From: Caulobacter sp. FWC26
GTDB taxonomy: Bacteria > Pseudomonadota > Alphaproteobacteria > Caulobacterales > Caulobacteraceae
DNA: 64,000 nucleotides
NCBI RefSeq assembly: GCF_002742645.2
Contig: NZ_CP033875.1
Coordinates: 2,644,001 to 2,708,000, forward strand
Direction: 5' to 3'
The position numbers were made by a program, and so were the translations under genes. Positions 27,200 through 34,954 of this stretch are shown piece after piece. The notes under the pieces were generated by a model that was not told where the DNA came from, did not search any database, and worked only from the letters and a program-made list of their open reading frames with translations. Each line of letters starts with the position of its first letter. The first letter of the stretch is position 1.

Positions 27200-27904
27200 T
27201 CAGGTTCGGCGAGGAATCTCCAGTCCGCGCTGGACGGCGGGACGCGCCAAGCCGGCGCCGAGCCAGCGCGGTACATGCTCTAGGCGCCCATAATCGACCA
27301 GGTCGCCGGCCTCGTAGAAGCCTACCAAGTTGCGCACCCAGCCCAGCATGGCGATGTCGGCGATCGTGTAGTCGTCACCCATGATCCAGTCGCGGTCGGC
27401 CAGCCTGCCCTCCAGCACGCCGAGCAGACGTTTGGATTCGGCGACGTAGCGCTGAAGTGGGCGCTTATCCTCGTACTCGCGCCCGGCGAACTTGTGGAAA
27501 AAGCCCAGCTGGCCGAACATCGGCCCGACCGCCGCCATCTGGAAGAACACCCACTGCAGGGTCTGGTAGCGCTCGGCTATGTCGGTGGGCAAGAACGCGC
27601 CCGCCTTGTCCGCGAGATAGACCAGGATCGCTCCGCTTTCGAACAGCGCCAGCGGCTTGCCGCCCGGTCCGTTGGGATCGAGGATCGCTGGAATTTTGCC
27701 GTTCGGGTTGAGCGACAGATATTCCGGGCTCCAGGTCTCGTTCTTGCCGATATCGATGAGGTGGGGCTCATAGGGCAGCCCAGTCTCCTCCAGCATGATC
27801 GAAACCTTCACGCCATTGGGCGTTGGCAGCGAATAGAGCTGGATCTGGTCGGGCCGTTCCGCCGGCCAACGCTTGGTGATCGGAAAGCCGGACAAGTCGG
27901 ACAT
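27200..27904 (-). CDS. Glutathione S-transferase family protein (YfcG/YghU-like)
   Basis: 234 residues from the ATG at 27904; an ATG at 27916 is possible. The thioredoxin-like N-terminal domain contains QLYSLPTPNGVKVSIMLEETGLPYE, the cis-proline motif NGKIPAILDP and the ESGAILVYLAD glutathione-binding helix. The C-terminal helical domain has YTIADIAMLGW. The TPNGxKVSIMLEE signature matches the disulfide-reductase branch (YfcG/YghU/Ure2p-like) rather than classic conjugating GSTs. Substrate unknown. Confidence 0.92.
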   Translation of the reverse strand: MSDLSGFPITKRWPAERPDQIQLYSLPTPNGVKVSIMLEETGLPYEPHLIDIGKNETWSPEYLSLNPNGKIPAILDPNGPGGKPLALFESGAILVYLADKAGAFLPTDIAERYQTLQWVFFQMAAVGPMFGQLGFFHKFAGREYEDKRPLQRYVAESKRLLGVLEGRLADRDWIMGDDYTIADIAMLGWVRNLVGFYEAGDLVDYGRLEHVPRWLGAGLARPAVQRGLEIPRRT

Positions 27905-28067
27905 GGGGCGCCTCATGATGCGCGCGAATGCGCTACCAGCATTTGGCGTCGCCGTCCGGGCTTTTCCAGAGCCCCGAAACGGGGGCGCGCGCTTGCGCCC
28001 ACCCCTTTGCGTCGCGAACGAACATCGCTATCCGAGCAGGGATATGCGCTCGGGGGGCGAAACGCGA

Positions 28068-28463
28068 ATGGCTACAGAGGACGACCACTGGCCCACGACG
28101 CTCGAGCGCGTGGTCTCAACGCTGGAGTTCACCGTTACGGAGACGGACGGCGATAAGCCGGCTCTAACAGCTAGACCCAAGGGCGACAGTACTCAGTTGC
28201 CCGCGCTCGTAGGCCTTGCCCTGCGGGCCGCGCTCGAAGTCGACGGCCGCGTGGCGGCCTCGGACCCTGAACCGCCGATCGATCGCAAGGCGATCCTGGC
28301 GCGCAAGGATTTCGCGCGCGCCATGGTCGGCGGCGCCCACGGTATGCTGCTCACCGGTTACGCCATGGCCTATCGGCTGGAATTGGCGCGCATCCTGTGG
28401 ACCGGCATCGCCGACGCGCCGCGCCGCCGACTGGAAGAACTGGCCCGCCCCCGCTCGTCCTGA
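28068..28463 (+). CDS. Hypothetical protein
   Basis: 131 residues from an ATG preceded by CGGGGGGCG. No domain recognised. The sequence is acidic at the front (MATEDDHWPTTLERVVSTLEF), has a middle helix ALVGLALRAALEVDGRVAA and ends with RAMVGGAHGMLLTGYAMAYRLELARILW, which could form two amphipathic helices. Upstream in-frame starts exist at 27873 and 28044, but the upstream residues overlap the GST gene and look artefactual. It is convergent with gloA, the stops being 1 nt apart. Coding is supported by length and absence of a better frame. Confidence 0.6.
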   Translation: MATEDDHWPTTLERVVSTLEFTVTETDGDKPALTARPKGDSTQLPALVGLALRAALEVDGRVAASDPEPPIDRKAILARKDFARAMVGGAHGMLLTGYAMAYRLELARILWTGIADAPRRRLEELARPRSS

Positions 28464-28464
28464 C

Positions 28465-28902
28465 CTACCAGGCGCCGACGTTCGGCATCGACACCCAAGG
28501 CTCGGTGGGGGGAAGATTTCCGTCTTGCAGCAACTCGATCGAGATGTTGTCGGGCGAACGCACGAAGGCCATGTGCCCGTCGCGGGGCGGGCGGTTGATC
28601 GTCACGCCCATGTCCATCAGGCGCTGGCAGGTCTCGTAGATGTCGTCCACCCGATAGGCCAGATGCCCGAAGTTTCGGCCGCCGCCGTAGTCTTCGTCAT
28701 CCCAGTTGTAGGTCAGCTCGACCAGCGGAGCCTTCCGCGCCTTGGCCAGTTCAACGTCCTCGGGCGCCGCCAGAAACACGAGCGTGAACCGCCCCTTCTC
28801 GTTCTCGACCCGGTACATCTCCTGAAGACCCAGGCCCTCGCAGTAGAACCGCAGCGAGGCGTCCAGATCGCGAACACGGATCATGGTGTGCAGATAGCGC
28901 AT
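28465..28902 (-). CDS. gloA: Glyoxalase I (lactoylglutathione lyase), VOC family
   Basis: 145 residues. It converts the hemithioacetal of methylglyoxal and glutathione to S-lactoylglutathione in the cytoplasm. The paired VOC modules supply the metal ligands His5 (MRYLHTMIRV), Glu62 (LVELTYNW), His80 (FGHLAYRV) and Glu123 (SIELLQ), all in the expected positions, and RFYCEGLGLQEM is the family helix. It lies 59 nt downstream of an ABC exporter gene on the same strand and is probably the last gene of that operon. Confidence 0.93.
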   Translation of the reverse strand: MRYLHTMIRVRDLDASLRFYCEGLGLQEMYRVENEKGRFTLVFLAAPEDVELAKARKAPLVELTYNWDDEDYGGGRNFGHLAYRVDDIYETCQRLMDMGVTINRPPRDGHMAFVRSPDNISIELLQDGNLPPTEPWVSMPNVGAW

Positions 28903-28961
28903 GGCGGCTCTCCAAAAGGTCGACAGCGCGGATATAGGCCCGGGGCCCCGACCCGCAATCC

Positions 28962-30824
28962 CTAAACCGGCGCGCGGTCGCGAGTCTGGCGACGCCAGAG
29001 GGCGGCGTATTCGCCGCCGGCCTCCAGCAGGGCTTCGTGTCGTCCTCGCTCGACGATCTTGCCCCGGCGCAGCACCACGATCTCGTCGGCGTCGGCGATC
29101 GTCGACAGGCGGTGGGCGACCACCAGTGTCGTCCGCCCTGCCCTGGCCCGGCGCAAGGTCGCCTGGATCGCGGCCTCGGTGCGACTATCAAGCGCGCTGG
29201 TCGCCTCGTCGAGGATCAGAACGCGCGGCTCGGCTAGCAAGGCGCGGGCGATACCCACCCGCTGCCGTTCGCCGCCAGACAGCTTCAGGCCGCGCTCTCC
29301 GACCTTGGTGGCCATCCCCTCAGGCAGGTTGCGGATGAAGTCGCCCAACTCCGCCGCCTCGGCCGCCGCCCAGACCTCGGCGTCGCCGACCTCTGGCCGC
29401 GCGAAGGCGATGTTGGCCGCCAGGGTGTCGTTGAATAGCGCCACGTCCTGCGGGACCAGGGCCACAGCCCGGCGCAGCGACGCCTGCTTCAAATGCCGCA
29501 GGTCGTGGCCATCCAGAGTGACCCTTCCAGCCTGGGGGTCGATCATTCGCAGGGCCAGACGCACCAGAGTGGTCTTCCCCGCGCCCGAGGGACCGACGAT
29601 CGCGACGGTCGAACCTGGCGCGACCGTCAGAGACACGTCACTGAGGCCCTCGGAGCGCGCGCCATGTCGGAACGACACATTCTCGAACGTCACGGCGCCG
29701 CCCCGGTGATCGGCGCACGGCGGAAGGTCTTGGGCGTCGGGCGCGTCGGCCACATCGGCGGTCTGGCGGCGCAGATCCAGCATCGCCTCCATGTCGATCA
29801 GCGACTGGCGGATTTCGCGATAGGCGAAGCCCAGGATGTTCAACGGCGCGTACAGGTTTATCAGAATCAAGACGGCGGCCGTGACATCGCCGGGCCCCAT
29901 CCGACCCTGCGCGGCTTCCGAGCCGGCCAGAACGGCCATCACGCCCAGGCCGACGCTCATCACGCCAGACTGGACCAGGTTGAGCAGGTTCAGAGATTGG
30001 GTGGATTTGACGTTGGCCTGGCCATAGACGTCCAGCGCCCGGCCATAGCCCGCGACTGCCCGGCTCTCCGCGCCGAATGATTTGACGGTTTCATAATTCA
30101 GAAGCGCGTCCACCGCGCGGCCCGCCGCCTCGGCGTCGGCCTCGTTGAGCGCGCGCCGGTGACCGATCCGCCAGTCGGAAATCGCGAAGGTCACGTAGCC
30201 GTAGACCGCGACGGTCAGCAACGCCACGACCGCGAAGCGCCAGTCATAGGCCTTGGCCAGCACGACTGCGGCGAGAATGAGCTCGATGCCGGTCGGGGCG
30301 AGGTTGAACACCAGGCCGCGCAGCAGGAAATCCATCGACCTGGCGCCGCGATCGATGACCCGCGACAAGGCGCCCGTCCGCTTGGACTGATGAAAGTCGA
30401 TGGATAGCGACAGGGCGTGAGCAAAGGTCTCAACGGCCGCTCGGTTTTGCGCGGCTTGGGCGACTGGCGTGAAGATCGTGTCGCGCGCCTGCGGAGCTGC
30501 TGCGGAGATGAAACGCACCAGCGCCCAACCGACCGCTAACCCCGCAAAAGTCCAGGTGACCATCACGGCGGCGCCTTGGCCCGCCGAAAGTTGGTTGACC
30601 GCCTTGCCCAGCATCAGCGGCGCCAGCACCCCCAGCACCTTCCCCGCCAGCGTCAGCAAGAGAGCCACGGAGAGGCGCCAGCGAAGGCCGGGCGCGCGTG
30701 AGCGCAGAACCAGTTGCACGAGGTCGCCCATCGCCTTCCAGAAGCGAACGGGCTGGTCCGCCTTGGCGATCGCGCCCGGCGCCGCCTCCCGCCCCGGAGA
30801 CGGCGGGCCGCCCAGCCCTCTCAT
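28962..30824 (-). CDS. ABC exporter, ATM1/HMT1-like half transporter
   Basis: 620 residues: a six-helix permease domain (about 40-330) fused to an ATPase domain. Walker A is GPSGAGKTTLVRLAL, the signature LSGGERQRVGIARALL, Walker B RVLILDEATSALD, and the switch histidine is in LVVAHRLSTIADAD. The permease segment DFLLRGLVFNLAPTGIELILAA and INLYAPLNILGFAYREIRQSLIDMEAM match the Atm1 subfamily, which exports glutathione-linked sulfur or metal compounds. Its start overlaps the upstream lipoprotein stop by 4 nt (ATGA), and gloA follows, so a glutathione-related theme is plausible. Confidence 0.9.
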   Translation of the reverse strand: MRGLGGPPSPGREAAPGAIAKADQPVRFWKAMGDLVQLVLRSRAPGLRWRLSVALLLTLAGKVLGVLAPLMLGKAVNQLSAGQGAAVMVTWTFAGLAVGWALVRFISAAAPQARDTIFTPVAQAAQNRAAVETFAHALSLSIDFHQSKRTGALSRVIDRGARSMDFLLRGLVFNLAPTGIELILAAVVLAKAYDWRFAVVALLTVAVYGYVTFAISDWRIGHRRALNEADAEAAGRAVDALLNYETVKSFGAESRAVAGYGRALDVYGQANVKSTQSLNLLNLVQSGVMSVGLGVMAVLAGSEAAQGRMGPGDVTAAVLILINLYAPLNILGFAYREIRQSLIDMEAMLDLRRQTADVADAPDAQDLPPCADHRGGAVTFENVSFRHGARSEGLSDVSLTVAPGSTVAIVGPSGAGKTTLVRLALRMIDPQAGRVTLDGHDLRHLKQASLRRAVALVPQDVALFNDTLAANIAFARPEVGDAEVWAAAEAAELGDFIRNLPEGMATKVGERGLKLSGGERQRVGIARALLAEPRVLILDEATSALDSRTEAAIQATLRRARAGRTTLVVAHRLSTIADADEIVVLRRGKIVERGRHEALLEAGGEYAALWRRQTRDRAPV

Positions 30825-31627
30825 CGACGGTCACCATCGACCAGCAAGGTGGTCTGCACGCCCCCGCCCGGCGTGATCCAGTCGATCCGCCAACCCGTGG
30901 GAACGCGCTCAGACCGAACGGGTCCGGACGTCAGCGCCAAGGGCGGGGTCGCGGCGATCGTCACCTGATCTTCGCCCCCCTCGCCGCCGACCTGGATGGT
31001 GTGCGGACCGCGCGACACGGGATCCTTGAGCGCCACGAAGAAGTAGCCTTCGTCATTGGTTCGTCCGCCGCCGCTGACCACACGGTCGACCCGCACGTTC
31101 AAGCCGGCCCCCGGGGCCGCCACACCCGACACGACCGCGCCGCCGGCCCGGTCGATATCGATCGCGAGGATCCTCGGCGCGCTGGACGGAGAAGCCAACC
31201 GCCTAGCGCCTGCGCCCGCGCGCAGAACGGCGACACGTCCCTCTTCCGAGACCATCACGTAGCCCTCGGCCTGCACCGTCCGGCCGTCCTTGGTCATGGA
31301 CAGTCCAAAAAGACGCACGCCGGGCTCGATCGGCATTTCGACGCTCCAGCGGCCCATGGCGTCCGCCTTGCCCAGAACGACTTCCCCACTGGGCGAGCCC
31401 AGGCGAACGTCCGCCTCGGGCAGCGCCTGGCCGATCAAGGTGAGACGCGCGCCCGCGCGCTGGGCGCTCTCAAGCGATGGCGGCGGCAGGTATCCGGCCT
31501 CTGCGCTGTCGACCTTATCGACGCTTCTACGATCGCCCTGCCCCGCCGGTTCGCAAGCGGCCAGCAACGCCGCGACGACGGCCAGCACGAACGGCGCCTT
31601 GAAACCCCGGGAGCGAATCCTGATCAT
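30821..31627 (-). CDS. Lipoprotein with Ig-like/carboxypeptidase-regulatory-like repeats
   Basis: 268 residues. The N-terminus is a lipoprotein signal with lipobox LLAAC (Cys25). Repeated beta-rich units follow: LTLIGQALPEADVRLGSPSGEVVLGKADAMGRW and VVSGVAAPGAGLNVRVDRVVSGGGRTNDEGYFFV, each resembling a bacterial Ig-like or CarboxypepD-reg fold in which a small sheet presents a loop. The ending HTIQVGGEGGEDQVTIAA is a final strand pair. It would sit on the periplasmic face; translation is coupled to the ABC exporter by a 4-nt overlap. Ligand unknown. Confidence 0.75.
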   Translation of the reverse strand: MIRIRSRGFKAPFVLAVVAALLAACEPAGQGDRRSVDKVDSAEAGYLPPPSLESAQRAGARLTLIGQALPEADVRLGSPSGEVVLGKADAMGRWSVEMPIEPGVRLFGLSMTKDGRTVQAEGYVMVSEEGRVAVLRAGAGARRLASPSSAPRILAIDIDRAGGAVVSGVAAPGAGLNVRVDRVVSGGGRTNDEGYFFVALKDPVSRGPHTIQVGGEGGEDQVTIAATPPLALTSGPVRSERVPTGWRIDWITPGGGVQTTLLVDGDRR

Positions 31628-31699
31628 GCGGCCTCAAATAGGAACGAACCGGTGGCGCGCGATCCCGGCGCGCCATTGTCTTTTGTGGAGTGGACGACG

Positions 31700-32308
31700 A
31701 TGTCCCATGAGTCCAGGCGCCTGAACGCCGTCTGCGTCTATTGCGGCTCGTCGAACGACGCCGATCCCAGCTACATCGCGGCGGCCTTCGCGATTGGCGA
31801 GAGCTTCGCCAAGGCGGGCCTGAAGCTGGTCTATGGCGGCGGCGGCGTGGGCCTTATGGGCGCGACCGCAAGGGGCGCCCACGCCGCCGGCGGCGCGGTC
31901 CTGGGGATCATTCCCACCTTCCTGCGCGGCCGCGAACAGCCTTTCGACGACGTGGAGACCGTCATCGTCGACACCATGCACGAGCGCAAGATGATGATGT
32001 TCGAGCGGTCGGACGCCTTCGTCGTGCTGCCAGGCGGCATTGGGACGCTTGAGGAAATCGTCGAACTGCTATCTTGGCGCCGTTTAGATCTTCACCAGAA
32101 GCCAATTGTGTTCCATAACCCCGGCGGCTTCTGGGACCCGCTGTTCGACCTGATCCGTCATACGATCGATCGGGGCCTGACCCCGCCCAGCTTGGCTGAC
32201 ACCTGGCGTTCGGTGGAGCGCGCAGAGGATGTCACGCCGGCCCTCTTGAGTTGGGGCGACGAAATCTACCAATCAGGCGCGCCGGACACGCTTCGACGCT
32301 TGACTTAG
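31700..32308 (+). CDS. LOG-family protein (cytokinin riboside phosphoribohydrolase-like, TIGR00730)
   Basis: 202 residues. The Rossmann-type core has VCVYCGSSNDADP, LVYGGGGVGLMGATA, the HERKMMMFERSDAFVVLPGGIGTLEE catalytic region and ELLSWRRLDLHQKPI. Family enzymes split nucleoside 5-monophosphates to base and ribose phosphate; bacterial members are often annotated by the plant hormone name although their cell role is general nucleotide handling. I start at the ATG at 31700 with GGAGTGG upstream; the frame runs far upstream but overlaps the lipoprotein gene on the other strand and is not coding there. Confidence 0.93.
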   Translation: MSHESRRLNAVCVYCGSSNDADPSYIAAAFAIGESFAKAGLKLVYGGGGVGLMGATARGAHAAGGAVLGIIPTFLRGREQPFDDVETVIVDTMHERKMMMFERSDAFVVLPGGIGTLEEIVELLSWRRLDLHQKPIVFHNPGGFWDPLFDLIRHTIDRGLTPPSLADTWRSVERAEDVTPALLSWGDEIYQSGAPDTLRRLT

Positions 32309-32409
32309 TTTTCAAAGAAAACGCACTATAGGTTAGGCGCTGCGACGCTCCCGATCGCGCGCTCATGCGCCGGAACTCCCATCCGGCGCGGGGATAGGAG
32401 ACTGTAGGA

Positions 32410-32718
32410 ATGCGTACCGCCATTTTCGCGGGCCTGATGGCCTGCGCCCTCGCCACGCCGGTGTTGGCCGCTGACACCGAAAGCGCCTGGCTGAAGCTGA
32501 AGAGCCCCGCCACGACCGAGTCGTTCATCCATGACGGTTCCGCCTGGCGCTGCACGGGCGATGTCTGCACGACGACCAAGGCCCGCTCGCTGCCCGCCGC
32601 CCGCGCCTGCCGCAAACTCGCCGCTCAAGTCGGCGAACTGACTGCGTTCAAATACCGCGGTGAAGCGATCGAAGGCGACGAACTGACCGCTTGCAACGCG
32701 GCCGCCAAGAAGGGCTGA
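32410..32718 (+). CDS. Small secreted protein (CC_3452-like family)
   Basis: 102 residues. MRTAIFAGLMACALATPVLAAD is a clear Sec signal peptide, so the mature 81 residues are periplasmic. The mature part has SAWRCTGDVCTTTKARSLPAARACRKLAAQVGEL and ends DELTACNAAAKKG, giving a CxxxxxC-type pair and further cysteines likely to form disulfides. This layout matches a short Caulobacterales/sphingomonad family I know as CC_3452-like; no function is established. GGAGACTG precedes the ATG, and a strong terminator follows the stop. Confidence 0.85.
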   Translation: MRTAIFAGLMACALATPVLAADTESAWLKLKSPATTESFIHDGSAWRCTGDVCTTTKARSLPAARACRKLAAQVGELTAFKYRGEAIEGDELTACNAAAKKG

Positions 32719-32743
32719 CCGTCGCAAGACCATCACAGAGACA

Positions 32744-32783
32744 AAGGCCTCCGCCAATTGCTTGGCGGAGGCCTTCTTCTTTC
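32744..32783 (+). terminator. Rho-independent terminator after the small secreted protein
   Basis: A 14-bp perfect stem (32744-32757 with 32762-32775) with a TTGC loop, followed by CTTCTTTC. Confidence 0.92.
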
Positions 32784-32832
32784 TGAGGGTGTGAGACCCT
32801 TGGCGCGCCTGGGTCAGGAGGCTTTGCCAGCG

Positions 32833-32955
32833 CTATTTGCGCCCTGACTTCTCGGAAGGTGACCGCGCCGGCTTGGAAGCCGGACGCCCTCCCACCAGCA
32901 TCCCGCCCATCAGGGCGAACGAAAGCATGGCATGGTTCATCTTCGATACGTTCAT
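32833..32955 (-). CDS. Possible 40-residue protein
   Basis: A short open frame with an ATG, a GGAGACGCC binding site 3 nt upstream, and a TAG stop. The product reads MNVSKMNHAMLSFALMGG then MLVGGRPASKPARSPSEKSGRK: a short hydrophobic N-terminal helix and a basic tail, as in small membrane-associated proteins. It lies alone between the secreted protein and the acyl-CoA dehydrogenase genes. No homologue is recalled; expression is unproven. Confidence 0.4.
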   Translation of the reverse strand: MNVSKMNHAMLSFALMGGMLVGGRPASKPARSPSEKSGRK

Positions 32956-33251
32956 GGCGGCGTCTCCCAGACATAGCCGTTAAGACCAGGAGACGCGCGC
33001 GGCTTACAGGGGTTCTCACCCTCCTAGTCGTCAGCGCGTCGTTATCAAGAATGCGCGCGTTAGGGCGCGCAGCAAGATAATTTATCCGTATAGAGATCAT
33101 ATCCGCATGCGGACGGGTGCGGGATACGAGCGAGAGCCGGCTCGAGATTTTAATCCGTACACAATGCGATTTCAGCAAAACCTTGCAGCAACTGCGGTTC
33201 GCTGGTCATCACCCCTGAATTTGCTGGAGCGCGCCGAAAAAGGCGCCATGC
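32956..33251. other. Intergenic region without recognisable gene
   Basis: About 300 nt that are noticeably AT-richer than the surroundings in the middle (33070-33180), containing a CCGCATGCGG palindrome at 33103-33112. It probably contains the promoter of the short minus-strand frame. I see no RNA gene, insertion sequence or repeat in it. Confidence 0.5.
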
Positions 33252-33290
33252 AAGGAAAAGCCGCCTGCGTCGGCGTGACGCAGGCGGCTT
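33252..33290 (-). terminator. Rho-independent terminator after the acyl-CoA dehydrogenase operon
   Basis: A 14-bp perfect stem (33258-33271 with 33277-33290) with a 5-nt loop, followed on the minus strand by TTTTCC; it lies about 35 nt beyond the stop at 33324. Confidence 0.92.
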
Positions 33291-33323
33291 CGTCGATCAA
33301 ACCGCGTTGGTCCGTGGACGCCT

Positions 33324-34463
33324 CTAGGCGGCCGCGTCGAACGACAGGGCTTCGTAGCGCTTCAGGTGGTGATCGACCGAGCCGAACAGCCCTTCGATCA
33401 TGGTCGCGCGCTTGAAGTAGTGGCCGATCGCCAGTTCATCGGTCATGCCCATGCCGCCGTGAATTTGGATGGCGTTCTGGCCCACAAACTTGCAGGCGCG
33501 ACCAATGCGGACCTTCATCGCAGAGACGGCCTTGGCGCGCTCGGCGGCGCTTTCACCGACCTTGATCGTCGCCATGTAGGTCATCGACACCGACTGCTCG
33601 ACCTCGATGAACATGTCGACCATCCGGTGCTGTAGCACCTGGAAGTTGGCGATCGCGGTGCCGAACTGCTTGCGCTGCTTGGCGTAATCCAGCGTGCCTT
33701 CGTGCAGCTTGCGCAGCACGCCGACGGCTTCGGCGCCGACGGCGGCGGTGGCCTCGTCGATGACCTGCTCGACCAGGGCCAGACCGCTTTCCGAAATCAG
33801 CGCCTCCGCCGGGATCGAGACGTTCTCGAAATAGACTTCCGAGGCGCGGTTGCCGTCGACGGTCGGATAGTCGCGGGTGACGACGCCCGGCAGGCTCTTA
33901 TCGATGATGAACACGCCGACGCCGCCGGCGTCGCGCTGGGCGCCGCCCGTGCGGGCCGTAACGATCAGATGGGTGGCGAACGGCGCGCCGACCACCACGG
34001 CCTTGTGGCCATTCAGAACCCAGCCCGAACCGTCCTTCTTGGCCGTCGTCTTCAGGTCCTGCCAGGTATAGCGGGCTTGCGGTTCGGCATAGGCGAAGGC
34101 GATGGTGGTCGAGCCGCCCACAATGCCCTCGATGACCGACGCTGCGCCGGCGTAGCCCGAGTGCTTCATGAAGCCGCCGCCGATCACCACGGTGCCCAGA
34201 TAGGGCTCGATGACGAGCGCCTTACCGAACTCTTCCATGATTATCATGTTGTCGATGGCGCCGCCGCCCAGGCCGCCCAGCTCTTCGCTGAACGAGGCCC
34301 CCAGAATGCCGAGCTCCTCGGCGAAGGCCTTCCAGTAGTCAGCGCGCCAGCCGGCGTCCGAGCTGACGATCTTGCGGCGGGTGTCGAAGTCGTACTTGTC
34401 CTGCAGGAAGCTCGCGACGGAGTCGCGGACCATCGACTGCTCTTCGGTGAAGTTGAAATCCAT
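33324..34463 (-). CDS. Acyl-CoA dehydrogenase (379 residues)
   Basis: Full acyl-CoA dehydrogenase fold: MDFNFTEEQSMVRDSVASFL helix bundle, AFAYAEPQARYTW (FAD/substrate strand), the VGAPFATHLIVTARTG beta domain and the C-terminal bundle with QFGTAIANFQVLQHRMVDM and QIHGGMGMTDELAIGHYFKRA. It oxidises an acyl-CoA at C2-C3 and passes electrons to ETF. It pairs with the dehydrogenase at 34955, as in alphaproteobacterial operons for heteromeric alpha2beta2 dehydrogenases acting on bulky CoA esters; that pairing is inference. The usual catalytic Glu was not located with certainty. A DUF559 cassette sits between the two genes. Confidence 0.93.
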   Translation of the reverse strand: MDFNFTEEQSMVRDSVASFLQDKYDFDTRRKIVSSDAGWRADYWKAFAEELGILGASFSEELGGLGGGAIDNMIIMEEFGKALVIEPYLGTVVIGGGFMKHSGYAGAASVIEGIVGGSTTIAFAYAEPQARYTWQDLKTTAKKDGSGWVLNGHKAVVVGAPFATHLIVTARTGGAQRDAGGVGVFIIDKSLPGVVTRDYPTVDGNRASEVYFENVSIPAEALISESGLALVEQVIDEATAAVGAEAVGVLRKLHEGTLDYAKQRKQFGTAIANFQVLQHRMVDMFIEVEQSVSMTYMATIKVGESAAERAKAVSAMKVRIGRACKFVGQNAIQIHGGMGMTDELAIGHYFKRATMIEGLFGSVDHHLKRYEALSFDAAA

Positions 34464-34478
34464 GAAGGCGGTTTCCTC

Positions 34479-34916
34479 TTACCTTATTGATTCCCCTCCC
34501 CCTTGCGGGGAGGGGTTAGGGGTGGGGGTGTCAGCGCCGACGATCGAAAGGATGCGCTGAACAACGGAATACGGGTCGTTGATGGCCTGCGAGTTGGAAA
34601 CCCGGATCACCCGGTACCCACGCGCCTCAAGCCAGGCTTGGCGTTCGGCGTCACGAGCGGCCACATGCTCCAGGTCGTGAACCGCGCCGTCCACCTCGAC
34701 GATCAGCCGATGGTGATGGCAGACGAAGTCCACGATGTAGGGCCCGAAAGGCGCTTGGCGACGGAAATGAGACCCGGGGACCTCTACCTTCTTCAGCGCT
34801 TTCCAGAACAGCTTCTCCGCCAGGGTTGGCTCGCGACGCATCCGTTTGGCCGAGCGATCGGCTCGATCGGAATGGTGCAGAGCTCCTGGCGTCCGTGCTG
34901 ACACCCCCACCCCCAT
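34479..34916 (-). CDS. DUF559 (Vsr-like endonuclease fold) protein in a repeat-bounded cassette
   Basis: 145 residues as drawn. The DUF559 core is clear: MRREPTLAEKLFWKALKK, GSHFRRQAPFGPYIVDFVC, HHRLIVEVDGAVHD and ARGYRVIRVSNSQAIND, a PD-(D/E)xK nuclease fold related to very-short-patch-repair endonucleases. Activity in cells is not established. Both ends of the frame fall inside 43-bp inverted repeats: the first codons (MGVGVSAR) and the last residues (PTPNPSPQGGGE) are repeat-encoded, so the true start may be further in, for example near Met26. It separates two acyl-CoA dehydrogenase genes. Confidence 0.8.
   Translation of the reverse strand: MGVGVSARTPGALHHSDRADRSAKRMRREPTLAEKLFWKALKKVEVPGSHFRRQAPFGPYIVDFVCHHHRLIVEVDGAVHDLEHVAARDAERQAWLEARGYRVIRVSNSQAINDPYSVVQRILSIVGADTPTPNPSPQGGGESIR
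34493..34535. repeat. Inverted repeat, left arm, bounding the DUF559 gene
   Basis: 43 bp, GC-rich, with an internal small hairpin (CCCTCCCC / GGGGAGGG around CTTGC). It matches the reverse complement of 34897-34939 at 41 of 43 positions. Confidence 0.92.
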
Positions 34917-34939
34917 CCCCTCCCCGCAAGGGGGAGGGG
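34897..34939. repeat. Inverted repeat, right arm, bounding the DUF559 gene
   Basis: Reverse complement of the 34493-34535 arm with two mismatches. Copies of this CCCCTCCCC-type element are common REP-like repeats in alphaproteobacterial genomes. Confidence 0.92.
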
Positions 34940-34954
34940 TGACTAGAGTTCAAA

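Noticed and set aside
27088..27276. 62-residue minus-strand frame ending before the terminator at 27051-27081
   Set aside because: Overlaps the end of the GST gene, has no internal start for the non-overlapping part and no binding site.
32300..32330. TTGACT and TATA-like promoter elements before the small secreted protein
   Set aside because: Spacing does not fit a standard promoter and the -35-like part lies in the previous gene end.
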